A stretch of DNA of 64,000 nucleotides, taken from Gemmobacter aquatilis. Its GTDB lineage: Bacteria; Pseudomonadota; Alphaproteobacteria; Rhodobacterales; Rhodobacteraceae. The stretch covers positions 62,001 to 126,000 of the forward strand of contig NZ_FOCE01000009.1 in NCBI RefSeq assembly GCF_900110025.1, read 5' to 3'. The notes under the pieces were generated by a model. The model saw nothing but the letters and a program-made list of their open reading frames with translations. It had not been told where the DNA came from and made no database searches. Positions 37,061 to 50,374 of this stretch are shown here, in pieces; position 1 is the stretch's first letter; each line of letters begins with the position of its first letter. Position numbers and translations under genes: made by a program.

Positions 37061-37866
37061 TGCAACCGGCACCCGGATCTGACACGCGCGGCTTCGTCTT
37101 CGCGGCAACCGGGCCTTATACCGTGGCGGCGCAACGCGCCGCCCGCACCCTGCGCCGGGCCATGCCCTCGGCGCAGGTCGATCTCTTTACCGACCAGCCG
37201 CTGCAGGATGACGTGTTCGACCGCATCCACCTGCTGGCCGACAGCTTTCATCGCCCCAAGATCGAGGCGCTGCGCCGCTCCCGTTTCGCCCGCACCGTCT
37301 ATCTCGATACCGATACCGCCGTGCTCTGCGATGTCAGCGAGCTGTTCGACCTGCTGGATCACACCGAGCTGGCCGCCGCGCAGGGCTGGTCGCGCGCCAA
37401 GGTCTATTACGGCACCGGCCGCCTGCCGCGCGCCTTTCCGATGCTCAACGGCGGCGTCATCGCCCTGCGCCACAGCCCGGCCACGCAAGACCTGCTGACC
37501 CGGTGGGAAACGCTGATGCGCGACACCGGCGCAGCCCTCGATCAAGGCTGCCTGCGCGAGGTGCTGTTCGACAGTCGGCTGCCGTTTCTGGTGCTGCCCG
37601 GCGAATACAACGTCATCCACCTGTCGCTGCTGGATCACTGGCCCACCGAATTCGGCGCCCCGCGTATCCTGCATGTGCGCGCCCTGCATTTCGCCGAGCC
37701 GGGCGATCCCGCCACCTTCTACCGGATGCGCGAATTGCTCAGCCGCGAACGGGCGCAGATCCTCACCACCCTGGTCGAGGCCGATCCCACCTGGCCCGAA
37801 GGCGCCCCGCGCCGTGGGCTTCTGCGCGTGCCCGGCCCGAAGGGCAAGGGCGGCGACCCGTCCTGA
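37060..37866 (+). CDS. GT-A fold glycosyltransferase-like protein
   Basis: A 268-residue protein with an N-terminal nucleotide-sugar-like fold: GFVFAATGPYTVAAQRAARTLRRAMPSAQVDLFTD, then the DxD-type metal motif FARTVYLDTDTAVLCDVSELFD at about residues 75-98, and MLNGGVIALRHSPATQDLLTRWE. The lengths and motifs fit GT8-like transferases or nucleotide-diphospho-sugar transferases. It overlaps the mdh stop by one base and is thus coupled to mdh, which is odd for a sugar enzyme. The acceptor is unknown. Confidence 0.8.
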
Positions 37867-37888
37867 CCCCCAACACAAGGAACGCGCG

Positions 37889-38656
37889 ATGTCTGACCTG
37901 ACCGACCACGGCGCCGCAGTCCAAGGCGCGCTCAGCCAGCGCTACGGCGTCAGCCCTGATGCCGTGCGCACCCTGATGGATGCCGTCAGCCGCGGCGCGG
38001 GCTATCAGGCGCAGTTCAGCCACCCGGAGCTCGGCGGCATGGGGCAATGGTCCTCGGGCGGCATGACGATGGTGGGCGACATGTTCAACACCGGGTTGCA
38101 GCACCTCGTCTCCAGCCTGTGCAACGAGATTGCCGCCGCACATGCGCAGGGCAGCTTCTACCTGCCCCCGCCGCAGTATGCGGGCACCCTGATGCAGATG
38201 TCGGGCGGCACATGGTGGCCTGCCGACCTTGGTCAGCCCTCCGCTTCCGGCGGGCAGAACGCCCTCAGCTACGCCATCTTCCCCGCCAGCCGCCGGCTTG
38301 CCGTCAACCTGAACGGCCAGATCACCGTCTATGACACCGGCGAGCATCAGATCGGCGGCATCAGCCAGCAGCAATCCGGCGATGCCAACTGGGCCTTCAC
38401 CAGCCAGTTCGGCCCGGTCAACCTCGCCAGCCTGCCGGTGGTCTCGGGCACCCCCCCGGCCTTCTCCACCCCCGAACCCGTTTTGCAGCCCGTCATGGCA
38501 CAACCCGCCCCGCCCGCCACAGCCCTCTCGGGCCAGGCCACCACCCACGACCAGATCTTCGCCGCGCTGGAAAAGCTCGCGGCCCTGCACCAGATCGGTG
38601 TGCTGACCGAGGCCGAATTTGCCAGCAAGAAGGCCGAACTCCTCGCCCGGCTCTGA
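37889..38656 (+). CDS. SHOCT-domain protein of unknown function
   Basis: A 255-residue soluble protein. Residues 1-150 (SQRYGVSPDAVRTLMDAVSRGAGYQAQFSHPELGGMGQWSSGGMTMVGDMFN) form a domain I do not recognise by name. A Pro/Ala linker at about 180-215 is followed by a C-terminal SHOCT motif (DQIFAALEKLAALHQIGVLTEAEFASKKAELLARL), a short helical oligomerisation module. ATG 37889 follows ACAAGGAA. It lies 22 bases after the glycosyltransferase gene, in the same transcript direction. Confidence 0.8.
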   Translation: MSDLTDHGAAVQGALSQRYGVSPDAVRTLMDAVSRGAGYQAQFSHPELGGMGQWSSGGMTMVGDMFNTGLQHLVSSLCNEIAAAHAQGSFYLPPPQYAGTLMQMSGGTWWPADLGQPSASGGQNALSYAIFPASRRLAVNLNGQITVYDTGEHQIGGISQQQSGDANWAFTSQFGPVNLASLPVVSGTPPAFSTPEPVLQPVMAQPAPPATALSGQATTHDQIFAALEKLAALHQIGVLTEAEFASKKAELLARL

Positions 38657-38706
38657 CACCGCCGCGCCCCTTTCCGCCCCGGCCCGCCCATGCTAGGTCC
38701 CGCGCC

Positions 38707-39384
38707 ATGACCACGCACATCTCGCCCTATCACGCCCCCGATTTCATCCCCGACGCGCTGGCCCGCGGCAAGCACCGCGCCATCATTGGCGGCCGGTGGG
38801 AGGAAACCGGCGTGATCCAGATGCAGATGCTGCTGGCCGAAGGGCTGCGCCCCAAACATACCCTGCTCGACATCGGCTGCGGCCCGCTGCGCACCGGCTG
38901 TCGGGCTGTGCCCTATCTGAACCCCGGCAACTACTGGGGCACCGATCTGTCGCGCGATCTGATCCTCAAAGGCTATGCCGAAGAACTGACCGAGGGCGAC
39001 CGCGCCCGCCTGCCGCGCGATCACCTGATCGGCGACGCCGATTTCGCGCTGCCCGGCGTGCCGCGCGACTTCGACTATATCCTGTGCTTCGCCGTCTTCA
39101 CCCATCTGCCGATGAACCACCTGCGCCGCGCCCTGCTGCGCATCGCCACCCATGTGACGCGGTTTGACAAGCTGATCTTCACCGTCTTCCTCGCCCCCGA
39201 TGCGCAGGCCAGCCTTGGCCCGGTGCGTCAGCCCGACGGCGTGGTGACCCATGACATCCGCCCGCCCTATCACCTGCTGGCCGAGGATGTGCACCACCTT
39301 GCCGCACAGGCCGGGCTGGCCGTCGAAATCCGCCCCAACCGCCTGCCGCGCGGTCAGGTGCTCTGCGTGGCGCAGCGCCGCTGA
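38707..39384 (+). CDS. SAM-dependent methyltransferase
   Basis: A 225-residue class I methyltransferase with motif I LLDIGCGPLRTGCRAVPYL, motif II YWGTDLSRDLILKGY and motif IV FDYILCFAVFTHLPMNHLRRALLRIATHV. The post-I and C-terminal region includes RPPYHLLAEDVHHLAAQAGL. The substrate is unknown. It is the last gene before sucC, 50 bases after the SHOCT gene, and may modify the product of the neighbouring glycosyltransferase, which is inference. Confidence 0.85.
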   Translation: MTTHISPYHAPDFIPDALARGKHRAIIGGRWEETGVIQMQMLLAEGLRPKHTLLDIGCGPLRTGCRAVPYLNPGNYWGTDLSRDLILKGYAEELTEGDRARLPRDHLIGDADFALPGVPRDFDYILCFAVFTHLPMNHLRRALLRIATHVTRFDKLIFTVFLAPDAQASLGPVRQPDGVVTHDIRPPYHLLAEDVHHLAAQAGLAVEIRPNRLPRGQVLCVAQRR

Positions 39385-39455
39385 GTCCTTTGGAATCACC
39401 GGACTTGTGCGCGCCGCAACGCGGCAATGCAGCGTTTGCGTAAACAGTTCCCACC

Positions 39456-39488
39456 TTGTGATCACACTTTTTCTGGCTGTGATCACAA
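39456..39488 (+). promoter_or_regulatory. Twin GTGATCAC palindromes upstream of sucC
   Basis: GTGATCAC at 39458-39465 and 39479-39486, 21 bp apart, with spacer ACTTTTTCTGGCT, nearly identical to the sdhC element at 31959-31991. GTTTGCGTAAAC lies just upstream (39434-39445). It is 110-140 bp before the sucC start. Confidence 0.7.
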
Positions 39489-39594
39489 AGGCGATTTTTC
39501 TGCGCCAAAACCCGCCTGTCCTGCAAATCCCGTTTTGAACCTGCTGTTTTCTATGGCATCACGCCGCCAAATCAGCAGCGATGGGACATGATCC

Positions 39595-40788
39595 ATGAAC
39601 ATCCACGAATACCAGGCCAAGGCGCTTCTGCGCAGCTACGGCGCGCCGGTCTCTGACGGCCGCGTCGTCCTGAAGGCGGAAGAGGCGAAAACGGCAGCGG
39701 GTGAGCTGGACGGGCCGCTCTGGGTCGTCAAGGCGCAGATCCACGCCGGCGGCCGCGGCAAGGGCAAGTTCAAAGAGCCGGAAGCGGGCGAAAAGGGCGG
39801 TGTCCGTCTCGCCAAATCGGTGGAAGAAGCCGAAGCGCTGGCCAAGCAGATGCTGGGTCGCACTCTGGTCACCCACCAGACCGGCCCGGCTGGCAAGCAG
39901 GTGAACCGCATCTATATCGAAGCCGGTTCCGACATCGCGCGCGAACTCTACCTCGCGCTGCTGGTGGATCGTCAGACCTCGCGCATCTCCTTCGTGGCCT
40001 CCACCGAAGGCGGGATGGACATCGAGGAAGTGGCCGCCCACACCCCGGAAAAGATCATCTCCTTCTCCGTTGATCCGGCCTCGGGGCTTTCGGATTTCCA
40101 CGGCCGCCGCGTGGCTTTCGCGCTGGGTCTGGAAGGCGCTGCCGTCAAGCAATGCGTCGCTCTGGTGAAAACGCTCTACAAGGCCTTCGTCGAGAAGGAC
40201 ATGGAGATGCTGGAAATCAACCCGCTGATCGTGATGCCCGACGGCAACCTGAAGGTGCTGGACGCCAAGGTGTCCTTCGACGGCAACGCGCTCTATCGCC
40301 ATCCCGACATTCAGGCGCTGCGCGACGAAACCGAAGAAGACCCGAAAGAGCTGGCCGCGTCGAAGTTCGATCTGAACTACATCGCGCTGGACGGTGAAAT
40401 CGGCTGCATGGTGAACGGCGCAGGCCTCGCCATGGCGACGATGGACATCATCAAGCTCTATGGCGCCGAACCGGCCAACTTCCTGGACGTGGGCGGTGGC
40501 GCCACCAAAGAGAAAGTGACCGAAGCCTTCAAGATCATCACCTCTGACCCGAACGTCAAAGGCATCCTCGTGAACATCTTCGGCGGCATCATGCGCTGCG
40601 ACGTGATCGCGGAAGGCGTGCTGGCCGCGGTGAAAGAGGTCGGCCTGCAGGTTCCGTTGGTCGTGCGTCTGGAAGGCACGAACGTCGAGCTGGGCAAGGA
40701 CATCATCCGCAACTCCGGTCTGAACGTGATCGCGGGCGACAACCTGTCGGACGCCGCGCAGAAGATCGTGAAAGCGGTCAAGGGCTGA
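39595..40788 (+). CDS. sucC: Succinyl-CoA synthetase beta subunit
   Basis: With SucD forms succinyl-CoA synthetase, making ATP or GTP from succinyl-CoA. The 397-residue product starts [19 protein letters not shown], has the ATP-grasp domain with [27 protein letters not shown] and the C-terminal CoA-ligase part [16 protein letters not shown]. First gene of the sucCD-sucAB-lpd cluster, with the twin GTGATCAC element upstream. Confidence 0.97.
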   Translation: MNIHEYQAKALLRSYGAPVSDGRVVLKAEEAKTAAGELDGPLWVVKAQIHAGGRGKGKFKEPEAGEKGGVRLAKSVEEAEALAKQMLGRTLVTHQTGPAGKQVNRIYIEAGSDIARELYLALLVDRQTSRISFVASTEGGMDIEEVAAHTPEKIISFSVDPASGLSDFHGRRVAFALGLEGAAVKQCVALVKTLYKAFVEKDMEMLEINPLIVMPDGNLKVLDAKVSFDGNALYRHPDIQALRDETEEDPKELAASKFDLNYIALDGEIGCMVNGAGLAMATMDIIKLYGAEPANFLDVGGGATKEKVTEAFKIITSDPNVKGILVNIFGGIMRCDVIAEGVLAAVKEVGLQVPLVVRLEGTNVELGKDIIRNSGLNVIAGDNLSDAAQKIVKAVKG

Positions 40789-40790
40789 AC

Positions 40791-40853
40791 CCGTAGGGCG
40801 GGGCAAACCCCGCCTTCCGTTCCAACTTTGGTGGGGTGAACCCCACCCTACGG
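40791..40853. repeat. Family B composite palindromic repeat between sucC and sucD
   Basis: Outer arms CCGTAGGG (40791-40798) and CCCTACGG (40846-40853) enclose two inner hairpins, GGCGGGG-CAAA-CCCCGCC and GGTGGGGT-GA-ACCCCACC. The end of the right arm runs into GGAGAG, the sucD ribosome-binding site. It could tune sucD translation or protect the sucC transcript. Confidence 0.75.
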
Positions 40854-40861
40854 AGAGACAA

Positions 40862-41746
40862 ATGGCTGTTCTCGTCAACGAAAATACCAAAGTGATCTGC
40901 CAGGGCTTCACCGGCTCGCAGGGCACCTTCCACTCCGAACAGGCGATTGCCTACGGCACCAAGATGGTGGGCGGCGTAACCCCCGGCAAAGGCGGCACGC
41001 TGCACCTCAACCTGCCGGTGTTCAACTCGGTGCATGAGGCCAAGCACGTCACCGGCGCCAATGCCAGCGCGATCTATGTGCCGCCGCCCTTCGCCGCCGA
41101 CTCGATCCTCGAGGCGATCGACGCCGAGATGGAGCTGATCGTCTGCATCACCGAAGGCATCCCGGTGCTGGACATGATGAAGGTGAAGCGCGCGCTGGAA
41201 GGCTCCAAATCGCGCCTGATCGGGCCGAACTGCCCGGGCGTCATCACCCCCGACGCCTGCAAGATCGGCATCATGCCGGGCCACATCCACCGTCGCGGCT
41301 CGGTCGGCGTCGTGTCCCGTTCGGGCACGCTGACCTATGAGGCAGTGAAGCAGACCTCCGACCTCGGCCTCGGCCAATCCTCGGCGGTCGGCATCGGCGG
41401 CGACCCGATCAAGGGCACCGAGCATATCGACGTGCTGGAAATGTTCCTGGCCGACCCGGAAACCCAGTCGATCATCATGATCGGCGAAATCGGTGGCTCG
41501 GCTGAAGAAGAAGCCGCGCAGTTCCTCGCCGATGAAAAGAAGCGTGGCCGCTGGAAACCCACCGCGGGCTTCATCGCGGGCCGTACCGCGCCGAAAGGCC
41601 GCCGCATGGGCCACGCGGGCGCCATCGTCGCCGGTGGCAAAGGCGATGCGGAATCGAAGATCGAAGCCATGAAAGCGGCGGGCATCATCGTGGCCGACAG
41701 CCCGGCGGGCCTCGGCGAAGCCGTGATGAAGGCGCTGGGCAAGTAA
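40862..41746 (+). CDS. sucD: Succinyl-CoA synthetase alpha subunit
   Basis: The 294-residue alpha subunit binds CoA ([19 protein letters not shown]) and carries the phosphorylated His in [33 protein letters not shown] and [10 protein letters not shown] are conserved. GGAG lies 6 bases before ATG 40862, contributed by the family B repeat. Confidence 0.97.
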   Translation: MAVLVNENTKVICQGFTGSQGTFHSEQAIAYGTKMVGGVTPGKGGTLHLNLPVFNSVHEAKHVTGANASAIYVPPPFAADSILEAIDAEMELIVCITEGIPVLDMMKVKRALEGSKSRLIGPNCPGVITPDACKIGIMPGHIHRRGSVGVVSRSGTLTYEAVKQTSDLGLGQSSAVGIGGDPIKGTEHIDVLEMFLADPETQSIIMIGEIGGSAEEEAAQFLADEKKRGRWKPTAGFIAGRTAPKGRRMGHAGAIVAGGKGDAESKIEAMKAAGIIVADSPAGLGEAVMKALGK

Positions 41747-41932
41747 TGCCTGATCTCTGGCCTCCCGGTTGCGGGGGGCCACACTCCGGGGAGGGGAGTG
41801 AGATGGTCCAAAGTCGATATCTCGTGACCGCGCCGGACCCGTCCCAATGGCGGGCGTTTTGCCGTTCCCTCTCTCCCCTGTCCCTCACCCGATCCTGACC
41901 CCCGGCCCCGATCATCCTCAAGGATAATGCCG

Positions 41933-44899
<2,967 letters not shown>

Positions 44900-44902
44900 G
44901 CC

Positions 44903-46111
44903 ATGAGCATCGAAGTCCGCGTCCCCGCCCTTGGCGAAAGCGTCACCGAAGCCACCATCGCCACCTGGTTCAAGAAGCCGGGCGATACTGTCGCGGTGGA
45001 CGAAATCCTGTGCGAGCTGGAAACCGACAAGGTCAGCCTCGACGTGCCCTCGCCCGCCGCAGGCGTGCTGGGCGAGATTCTGGCGCAGGAAGGCGAAACC
45101 GTCGCCGCTGCCGCGCTGCTGGCCACCATCGTCGAAGGCGCTGCCGGTGCTGTCGCCCCGGCGGCCAAACCCGCCGCTGCCGTGGCCGCCCCGGCCCCGG
45201 TCGCCGCAGCCCCGGCGGCCAAGGATGTCGAAGACGCCCCCGCCGCCAAGAAAGCCATGGCCGAGGCCGGTCTTTCGCGCGATGCCGTGCAAGGCTCGGG
45301 TCGGGATGGCCGCGTGATGAAGGAAGACGTGGCGAAGGCTCTGGCCGTTGCCGCAGTGGCGCCCGCCCCGGTCGCGGCCCCGCCGCGCGCCCCCGTGCCC
45401 GCCGATGACGCCGCCCGCGAAGAGCGTGTGAAGATGACGCGCCTGCGCGCCACCATCGCCCGCCGCCTGAAAGACGCGCAGAACACCGCCGCCATGCTGA
45501 CCACCTATAACGAGGTGGACATGTCGGGCATCATGGAACTGCGCAACGCCTACAAGGACCAGTTCGAGAAGAAGCACGGCGTCAAGCTGGGCTTCATGTC
45601 CTTCTTCGTGAAGGCCTGCGTCCACGCGCTGAAAGAAGTCCCGGAAGTCAACGCCGAGATCGACGGTCAGGATGTGGTCTACAAGAACTACGTCCACATG
45701 GGCGTCGCCGTCGGCACCCCGAACGGCCTCGTCGTGCCGGTGGTGCGGGATGCCGACCAGATGGGCTTTGCCGCGATCGAGAAGAAGATCGGTGAATTCG
45801 GCCTGCGCGCCCGTGACGGCAAGCTGTCGATGGCGGAAATGCAGGGCGGCAGCTTCACCATCTCCAACGGCGGCGTCTACGGCTCGCTGATGTCCTCGCC
45901 GATCCTGAACCCCCCGCAATCCGGCATCCTCGGGATGCACAAGATCCAGGATCGCCCGGTGGTGGTGAACGGCCAGATCGTCATCCGCCCGATGATGTAT
46001 CTCGCCCTGTCCTACGATCACCGCATCGTGGACGGCAAAGGCGCCGTGACCTTCCTCGTCCGCGTCAAGGAAGCCCTGGAAGACCCGCGCCGGTTGCTGA
46101 TGGATCTGTGA
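44903..46111 (+). CDS. sucB: 2-oxoglutarate dehydrogenase E2 (dihydrolipoyl succinyltransferase)
   Basis: A 402-residue E2. The N-terminal lipoyl domain (residues 1-77) has the lipoylated Lys in [15 protein letters not shown], followed by an Ala/Pro linker. The E3-binding domain (about 105-140) is [28 protein letters not shown], and the catalytic domain ends with [17 protein letters not shown] carrying the active His. It starts 3 bases after sucA, so the two are cotranslated. Confidence 0.97.
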   Translation: MSIEVRVPALGESVTEATIATWFKKPGDTVAVDEILCELETDKVSLDVPSPAAGVLGEILAQEGETVAAAALLATIVEGAAGAVAPAAKPAAAVAAPAPVAAAPAAKDVEDAPAAKKAMAEAGLSRDAVQGSGRDGRVMKEDVAKALAVAAVAPAPVAAPPRAPVPADDAAREERVKMTRLRATIARRLKDAQNTAAMLTTYNEVDMSGIMELRNAYKDQFEKKHGVKLGFMSFFVKACVHALKEVPEVNAEIDGQDVVYKNYVHMGVAVGTPNGLVVPVVRDADQMGFAAIEKKIGEFGLRARDGKLSMAEMQGGSFTISNGGVYGSLMSSPILNPPQSGILGMHKIQDRPVVVNGQIVIRPMMYLALSYDHRIVDGKGAVTFLVRVKEALEDPRRLLMDL

Positions 46112-46117
46112 TCCGCT

Positions 46118-46181
46118 CAGGGTGCGCCAGAACGGCGCACCCTGCCGAAAACCCCCTGAGATGCGCATCCCTTGCGCATCT
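46118..46181. promoter_or_regulatory. Two tandem hairpins between sucB and the MAPEG gene
   Basis: CAGGGTGCGCC-AGAAC-GGCGCACCCTG (46118-46144, 11-bp stem) and AGATGCGCA-TCCCT-TGCGCATCT (46159-46181, 9-bp stem). The second is followed by TGTT. They may partly terminate the suc transcript or stabilise its 3' end. Confidence 0.6.
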
Positions 46182-46198
46182 TGTTGCGGAGCCCGCCA

Positions 46199-46594
46199 AT
46201 GACCCCCGAACTCACCGCCCTTGCGCTCGCCGGTCTGGTGCAGGTCGCCCAATACCTGCTCTTCGCCGTCCCCGCCAATCTCGAACTCGGCACCACCTAC
46301 ACCTCCGGCCCCCGCGACACGCCGCCTGCGCGGCAGCTCTCCCCCGTCACCGCCCGTCTGCAACGCGCGATGGCCAACCATTTCGAAGGGCTGATCCTCT
46401 TCACCCTCGCCGTCGTCGTCGTGACGCTCGGCAACCAATCCTCCGGCGTGACGCAGGCCTGTGCCTGGGCCTATCTCGCCGCCCGCATCTTCTACATTCC
46501 CGCCTATGCCCTTGGCTGGTGCCCCTGGCGTTCCGCCATCTGGGCGGTGGGATTCTTCGCAACCGTGGCGATGCTTGTCGCCGCACTGACCTGA
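46199..46594 (+). CDS. MAPEG family membrane protein
   Basis: A 131-residue protein with four membrane helices matching MAPEG (membrane-associated proteins in eicosanoid and glutathione metabolism): NLELGTTYTSGPRD, RLQRAMANHFEGLILFTLAVVVV with the conserved ANxxE, and ARIFYIPAYALGWCPWRS. ATG 46199 with GGAG upstream is preferred to an upstream TTG. It lies between sucB and lpd, as in R. sphaeroides. Its substrate is unknown. Confidence 0.88.
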   Translation: MTPELTALALAGLVQVAQYLLFAVPANLELGTTYTSGPRDTPPARQLSPVTARLQRAMANHFEGLILFTLAVVVVTLGNQSSGVTQACAWAYLAARIFYIPAYALGWCPWRSAIWAVGFFATVAMLVAALT

Positions 46595-46672
46595 AAAACG
46601 TCTGACGGCGGGTGAACAGCGGGTGTACCAAGGGTGCACAGATGTCACCCCCCCCTAGGAAAGGATCTGACC

Positions 46673-48061
46673 ATGGCGGAATTTGATGTCATCATCATCG
46701 GCGGCGGCCCCGGCGGCTATGTCTGCGCCATTCGCTGCGCCCAGCTGGGCCTGAAAACCGCAGTGGTCGAAGGGCGCGATGCGCTGGGCGGCACCTGTCT
46801 GAACGTGGGCTGCATCCCGTCGAAGGCGCTGCTGAACGCCACGCACCAGCTGCACGAAGTCCATGAAAACTTTGAGAAAATGGGCCTGATGGGCGCGCAT
46901 CCCACGGTGGATTGGGCCAAGATGCAGGCCTACAAGCAGGACGTGATCACCGGCAATACCAAGGGGATCGAGTTCCTGTTCAAGAAGAACAAGGTCACCT
47001 GGCTGAAAGGCTGGGGCACCATTCCGGCAGCGGGTCAGGTGCAGGTGGGGGATGAGGTTCACACCGCGAAAAACATCGTGATTGCAACGGGTTCCGAGCC
47101 GTCGAGCCTCCCCGGCGTCACCGTGGACGAAGAGGTTGTGGTCACCTCCACCGGCGCCTTGGCGCTGGCTGCGATCCCGAAATCCATGGTCGTGATCGGC
47201 GCCGGCGTGATCGGGCTGGAGATGGGCTCCGTCTATGCCCGCCTTGGTGCTGAAGTGACGGTGGTCGAATATCTGGATGCCATCACCCCTGGCATGGATG
47301 CCGAAGTGGCCAAGACCTTCCAGAAAATCCTTGCCAAGCAAGGTCTTAAGTTCATCCTCGGCGCCGCGGTGCAGGGCACCGAGCGCACGGGCGCGGGCGC
47401 GAAAGTGGCCTACAAACTGCGCAAGGATGACTCGGCACATGAGATCGAGGCCGATGTGGTGCTGGTCGCCACGGGCCGCAAACCCTATGTCGCCGGTCTG
47501 GGGCTGGAGGCCCTGGGCGTCGAGATGGAACCGCGCGGGCAGGTGAAGACCGACGGGCATTTTGGCACCAATATCAAGGGTTTGTATGCCATCGGTGATG
47601 CGATTGTCGGCCCGATGCTGGCCCACAAGGCCGAAGACGAAGGCATGGCGCTGGCCGAAATTCTGGCGGGCAAGGCCGGTCACGTTAACTATGGGGTAAT
47701 CCCGGGTGTGGTATACACCACGCCGGAGGTGGCCACGGTCGGCAAGACGGAAGAGCAACTGAAAGCGGAAGGCCGCGCCTACAAGGTGGGCAAGTTCAGC
47801 TTCATGGGCAATGGCCGCGCCAAGGCGGTGTTCCAGGCGGATGGCTTCGTCAAGATGCTGGCCGACAAGGAAACCGACCGGATTCTGGGCTGCCACATCA
47901 TCGGGCCGGGCGCGGGCGACCTGATCCACGAGGTTTGCGTGGCGATGGAATTCGGCGCATCGGCACAGGATCTGGCGCTGACCTGCCATGCGCACCCCAC
48001 CTATAGCGAGGCCGTGCGCGAAGCAGCGCTGGCCTGCGGCGACGGCGCGATCCACGCCTGA
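46673..48061 (+). CDS. lpd: Dihydrolipoyl dehydrogenase
   Basis: FAD-dependent E3 of the 2-oxoglutarate dehydrogenase complex, reoxidising dihydrolipoamide with NAD+. The 462-residue product has the FAD motif [18 protein letters not shown], the redox disulfide [16 protein letters not shown], the NAD motif [20 protein letters not shown] and the C-terminal catalytic [18 protein letters not shown] precedes ATG 46673. A strong terminator follows. Confidence 0.97.
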   Translation: MAEFDVIIIGGGPGGYVCAIRCAQLGLKTAVVEGRDALGGTCLNVGCIPSKALLNATHQLHEVHENFEKMGLMGAHPTVDWAKMQAYKQDVITGNTKGIEFLFKKNKVTWLKGWGTIPAAGQVQVGDEVHTAKNIVIATGSEPSSLPGVTVDEEVVVTSTGALALAAIPKSMVVIGAGVIGLEMGSVYARLGAEVTVVEYLDAITPGMDAEVAKTFQKILAKQGLKFILGAAVQGTERTGAGAKVAYKLRKDDSAHEIEADVVLVATGRKPYVAGLGLEALGVEMEPRGQVKTDGHFGTNIKGLYAIGDAIVGPMLAHKAEDEGMALAEILAGKAGHVNYGVIPGVVYTTPEVATVGKTEEQLKAEGRAYKVGKFSFMGNGRAKAVFQADGFVKMLADKETDRILGCHIIGPGAGDLIHEVCVAMEFGASAQDLALTCHAHPTYSEAVREAALACGDGAIHA

Positions 48062-48084
48062 TCGACCCCGGCCTAGCAAACGGA

Positions 48085-48117
48085 AACGCCCGGACCTGCG
48101 GTCCGGGCGTTGCTGTT
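48085..48117 (+). terminator. Intrinsic terminator after lpd
   Basis: AACGCCCGGACC-TGC-GGTCCGGGCGTT (12-bp perfect stem) followed by GCTGTTTTG, 24 bases after the lpd stop. Confidence 0.88.
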
Positions 48118-48187
48118 TTGCCTCGCGTCCTGCCTGCGCAGGCCGCTCAGGGGCCTGCGGCGCGGGTATTTCAGCAAAGAAGAAGCC

Positions 48188-48215
48188 GAAAGCCCGCCAG
48201 GGATGGCGGGCTTTC
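48188..48215 (-). terminator. Intrinsic terminator after ecm
   Basis: GAAAGCCCGCCA-GGGA-TGGCGGGCTTTC (12-bp perfect stem), 19 bases beyond the ecm stop, with a TTCTTCTTT tract downstream on the minus strand. Confidence 0.82.
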
Positions 48216-48233
48216 GGGTTTCGGATCAAAGGG

Positions 48234-50198
48234 TTACTCGGCTGCGATCGGGGCCTGATCGACCAGCCCCACAATGTCGAGCATGATCCGGTTCAGCTCG
48301 AAATCCTTCGGCGTATACACGGCGGCAACGCCCATGGCGCGCAGCGCTGCCGCGTCATCCTCGGGGATGATGCCACCGACGACCACCGGAATATCGGCAA
48401 GGCCCGCGTCGCGCATCCGCTCCATCATCTCGGCGATCAGCGGCAGGTGGCTGCCCGACAGGATCGACAACCCGACGACATGCGCCTCTTGCTCCACCGC
48501 CGCGCTGACGATTTCGGCCGGGGTCAGGCGGATACCTTCGTAATGGATGTCCATGCCGCAATCGCGGGCGCGGGCGGCGATCTGTTCAGCGCCGTTGGAA
48601 TGGCCGTCAAGCCCCGGTTTTCCAACGAGGAATTTCAACTGACGCCCGAGTTTGGAGGAAACGGCGGCCACCGCCTCGCGGATCGGTTCCAACCCTTCGG
48701 TGCGGTTGGAGGGGCTGCGCGAGACGCCGGTGGGCGCGCGGTATTCGCCGAAGGCGCGGCGCACCACGGCGCCCCATTCGCCGGTCGTGGCGCCCGCCTT
48801 GGCGGCGGCAATCGAGGCGGGCATGACGTTCTGGCCACTGGCACAGGCCTGACGCACCGCCTCCAGCGCGGCTTGCACCTTGGCCTCGTCGCGGCTGGCG
48901 CGCCAGGTGTTCAGCCGTTCGATCTGGTCGCGTTCGGCATCGGCATCGGCCACCATGATCGCGCCGTCCCCCGCCGTCAGCGGCGAGGGCGCGGCCTCGG
49001 TCCAGCGGTTGACGCCGACCACGATGGTCTCTTTCGATTCGATCCGGGCGATGCGTTCGGCGTTGGACTCGACCAGCCGGCCCTTCATGTAGTCGATGGC
49101 GGCCACGGCGCCACCCATGGCGTCGATCTGCGCCAATTCGGCGCGGGCGCCGGTCTTCAGCTCTTCCACCTTGCGGTCAATGGCGGGGTTGCCGTCAAAA
49201 AGATCATCATATTCAAGCAGATCAGTTTCATAGGCCAAGATCTGCTGCATCCGCAGCGACCATTGCTGATCCCAGGGGCGGGGCAGGCCGAGCGCCTCGT
49301 TCCAGGCCGGAAGCTGCACGGCGCGGGCGCGGGCTTTCTTCGACAGGGTGACGGCCAGCATCTCGATCAGGATGCGATAGACGTTGTTTTCCGGCTGCTG
49401 TTCGGTCAGCCCCAGCGAGTTCACCTGCACGCCGTAACGGAAGCGGCGATATTTGGCATCCTCGATCCCGTAACGGTCGCGGCAGATTTCGTCCCACAGA
49501 TCGACAAAGGCGCGCATCTTGCACAGCTCGGTCACGAAGCGGATGCCTGCGTTCACGAAGAAGGAAATCCGGCCCACCATATTGGGGAAGTCAGCCGGGG
49601 CCACCTTGCCTTTCAGATCGTCCAGCACGGCGCAGGCGGTAGCCAGCGCGAAGGCCAGTTCCTGTTCCGGCGTCGCCCCCGCCTCTTGCAGGTGGTAGGA
49701 ACACACGTTCATCGGGTTCCATTTCGGCAGGTGCTTTTGCGTATAGGCCGCGACATCGGTGATCATCGACAGGCTGGGCTTCGGCGGGCAGATATAGGTG
49801 CCGCGCGACAGGTATTCCTTGATCAGGTCGTTCTGCACCGTGCCGTTCAGCTTCGAGATATCGGCGCCTTGCTCCTCGGCCACCGCTATATACAGCGAAA
49901 GCAGCCAGGGCGCGGTGGCGTTGATCGTCATCGAGGTGTTCATCTGTTCCAGCGGAATGTCCTGAAACAGCGCCCGCATGTCGCCCAGATGCGCCACCGG
50001 CACGCCCACCTTGCCCACCTCGCCGCGCGCCAGTTCATGGTCGCTGTCATAGCCGGTCTGGGTCGGCAGGTCGAAGGCGACCGAGAGACCGGTCTGCCCT
50101 TTGGCGAGGTTGGTGCGATAGAGCGCGTTCGACGCTTTGGCCGTGGAGTGCCCGGCATAGGTGCGGAACAGCCAGGGGGAATCCTTCGCTACGGTCAT
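48234..50198 (-). CDS. ecm: Ethylmalonyl-CoA mutase
   Basis: Coenzyme B12-dependent rearrangement of (2R)-ethylmalonyl-CoA to (2S)-methylsuccinyl-CoA, a key step of the ethylmalonyl-CoA pathway. The 654-residue single-chain protein is shorter than methylmalonyl-CoA mutase. It opens KDSPWLFRTYAGHSTAKASNALYRTNLAKGQTGLSVAFDLPTQTGYDSDHE and contains EQMNTSMTINATAPWLLSLYIAVAEEQGADISKLNGTVQNDL. The C-terminal cobalamin domain (about 520-650) has GKPGLDGHSNGAEQI with the DxHxxG His. ATG 50198 with GAGG upstream is preferred over TTG 50225. It is convergent with lpd, at the same place as in R. sphaeroides. Confidence 0.95.
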   Translation of the reverse strand: MTVAKDSPWLFRTYAGHSTAKASNALYRTNLAKGQTGLSVAFDLPTQTGYDSDHELARGEVGKVGVPVAHLGDMRALFQDIPLEQMNTSMTINATAPWLLSLYIAVAEEQGADISKLNGTVQNDLIKEYLSRGTYICPPKPSLSMITDVAAYTQKHLPKWNPMNVCSYHLQEAGATPEQELAFALATACAVLDDLKGKVAPADFPNMVGRISFFVNAGIRFVTELCKMRAFVDLWDEICRDRYGIEDAKYRRFRYGVQVNSLGLTEQQPENNVYRILIEMLAVTLSKKARARAVQLPAWNEALGLPRPWDQQWSLRMQQILAYETDLLEYDDLFDGNPAIDRKVEELKTGARAELAQIDAMGGAVAAIDYMKGRLVESNAERIARIESKETIVVGVNRWTEAAPSPLTAGDGAIMVADADAERDQIERLNTWRASRDEAKVQAALEAVRQACASGQNVMPASIAAAKAGATTGEWGAVVRRAFGEYRAPTGVSRSPSNRTEGLEPIREAVAAVSSKLGRQLKFLVGKPGLDGHSNGAEQIAARARDCGMDIHYEGIRLTPAEIVSAAVEQEAHVVGLSILSGSHLPLIAEMMERMRDAGLADIPVVVGGIIPEDDAAALRAMGVAAVYTPKDFELNRIMLDIVGLVDQAPIAAE

Positions 50199-50279
50199 GG
50201 CGGGCCTCGTGAATCGGGATTGCAACTTTATTTCGTTCTGATGTATATGGGGGAAAGATTATGTCAATGTCAATTCGCC

Positions 50280-50294
50280 GCGTTGCGGCAAATC
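50280..50294. promoter_or_regulatory. GATTTGCCGCAACGC motif upstream of ecm
   Basis: On the minus strand it matches 14 of 15 bases with the mcl2 upstream motif (35025-35039). A second TGCGGCAA copy lies at 50304-50311, 20 bp away. It is 82-96 bp upstream of the ecm start. Confidence 0.45.
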
Positions 50295-50374
50295 TGGTGC
50301 ATGTGCGGCAAGGCCACGGATCCTGCCGTGTATGCCTCAGATGAGGTCTGATCGTTTCAACATCGAGGCTTGCC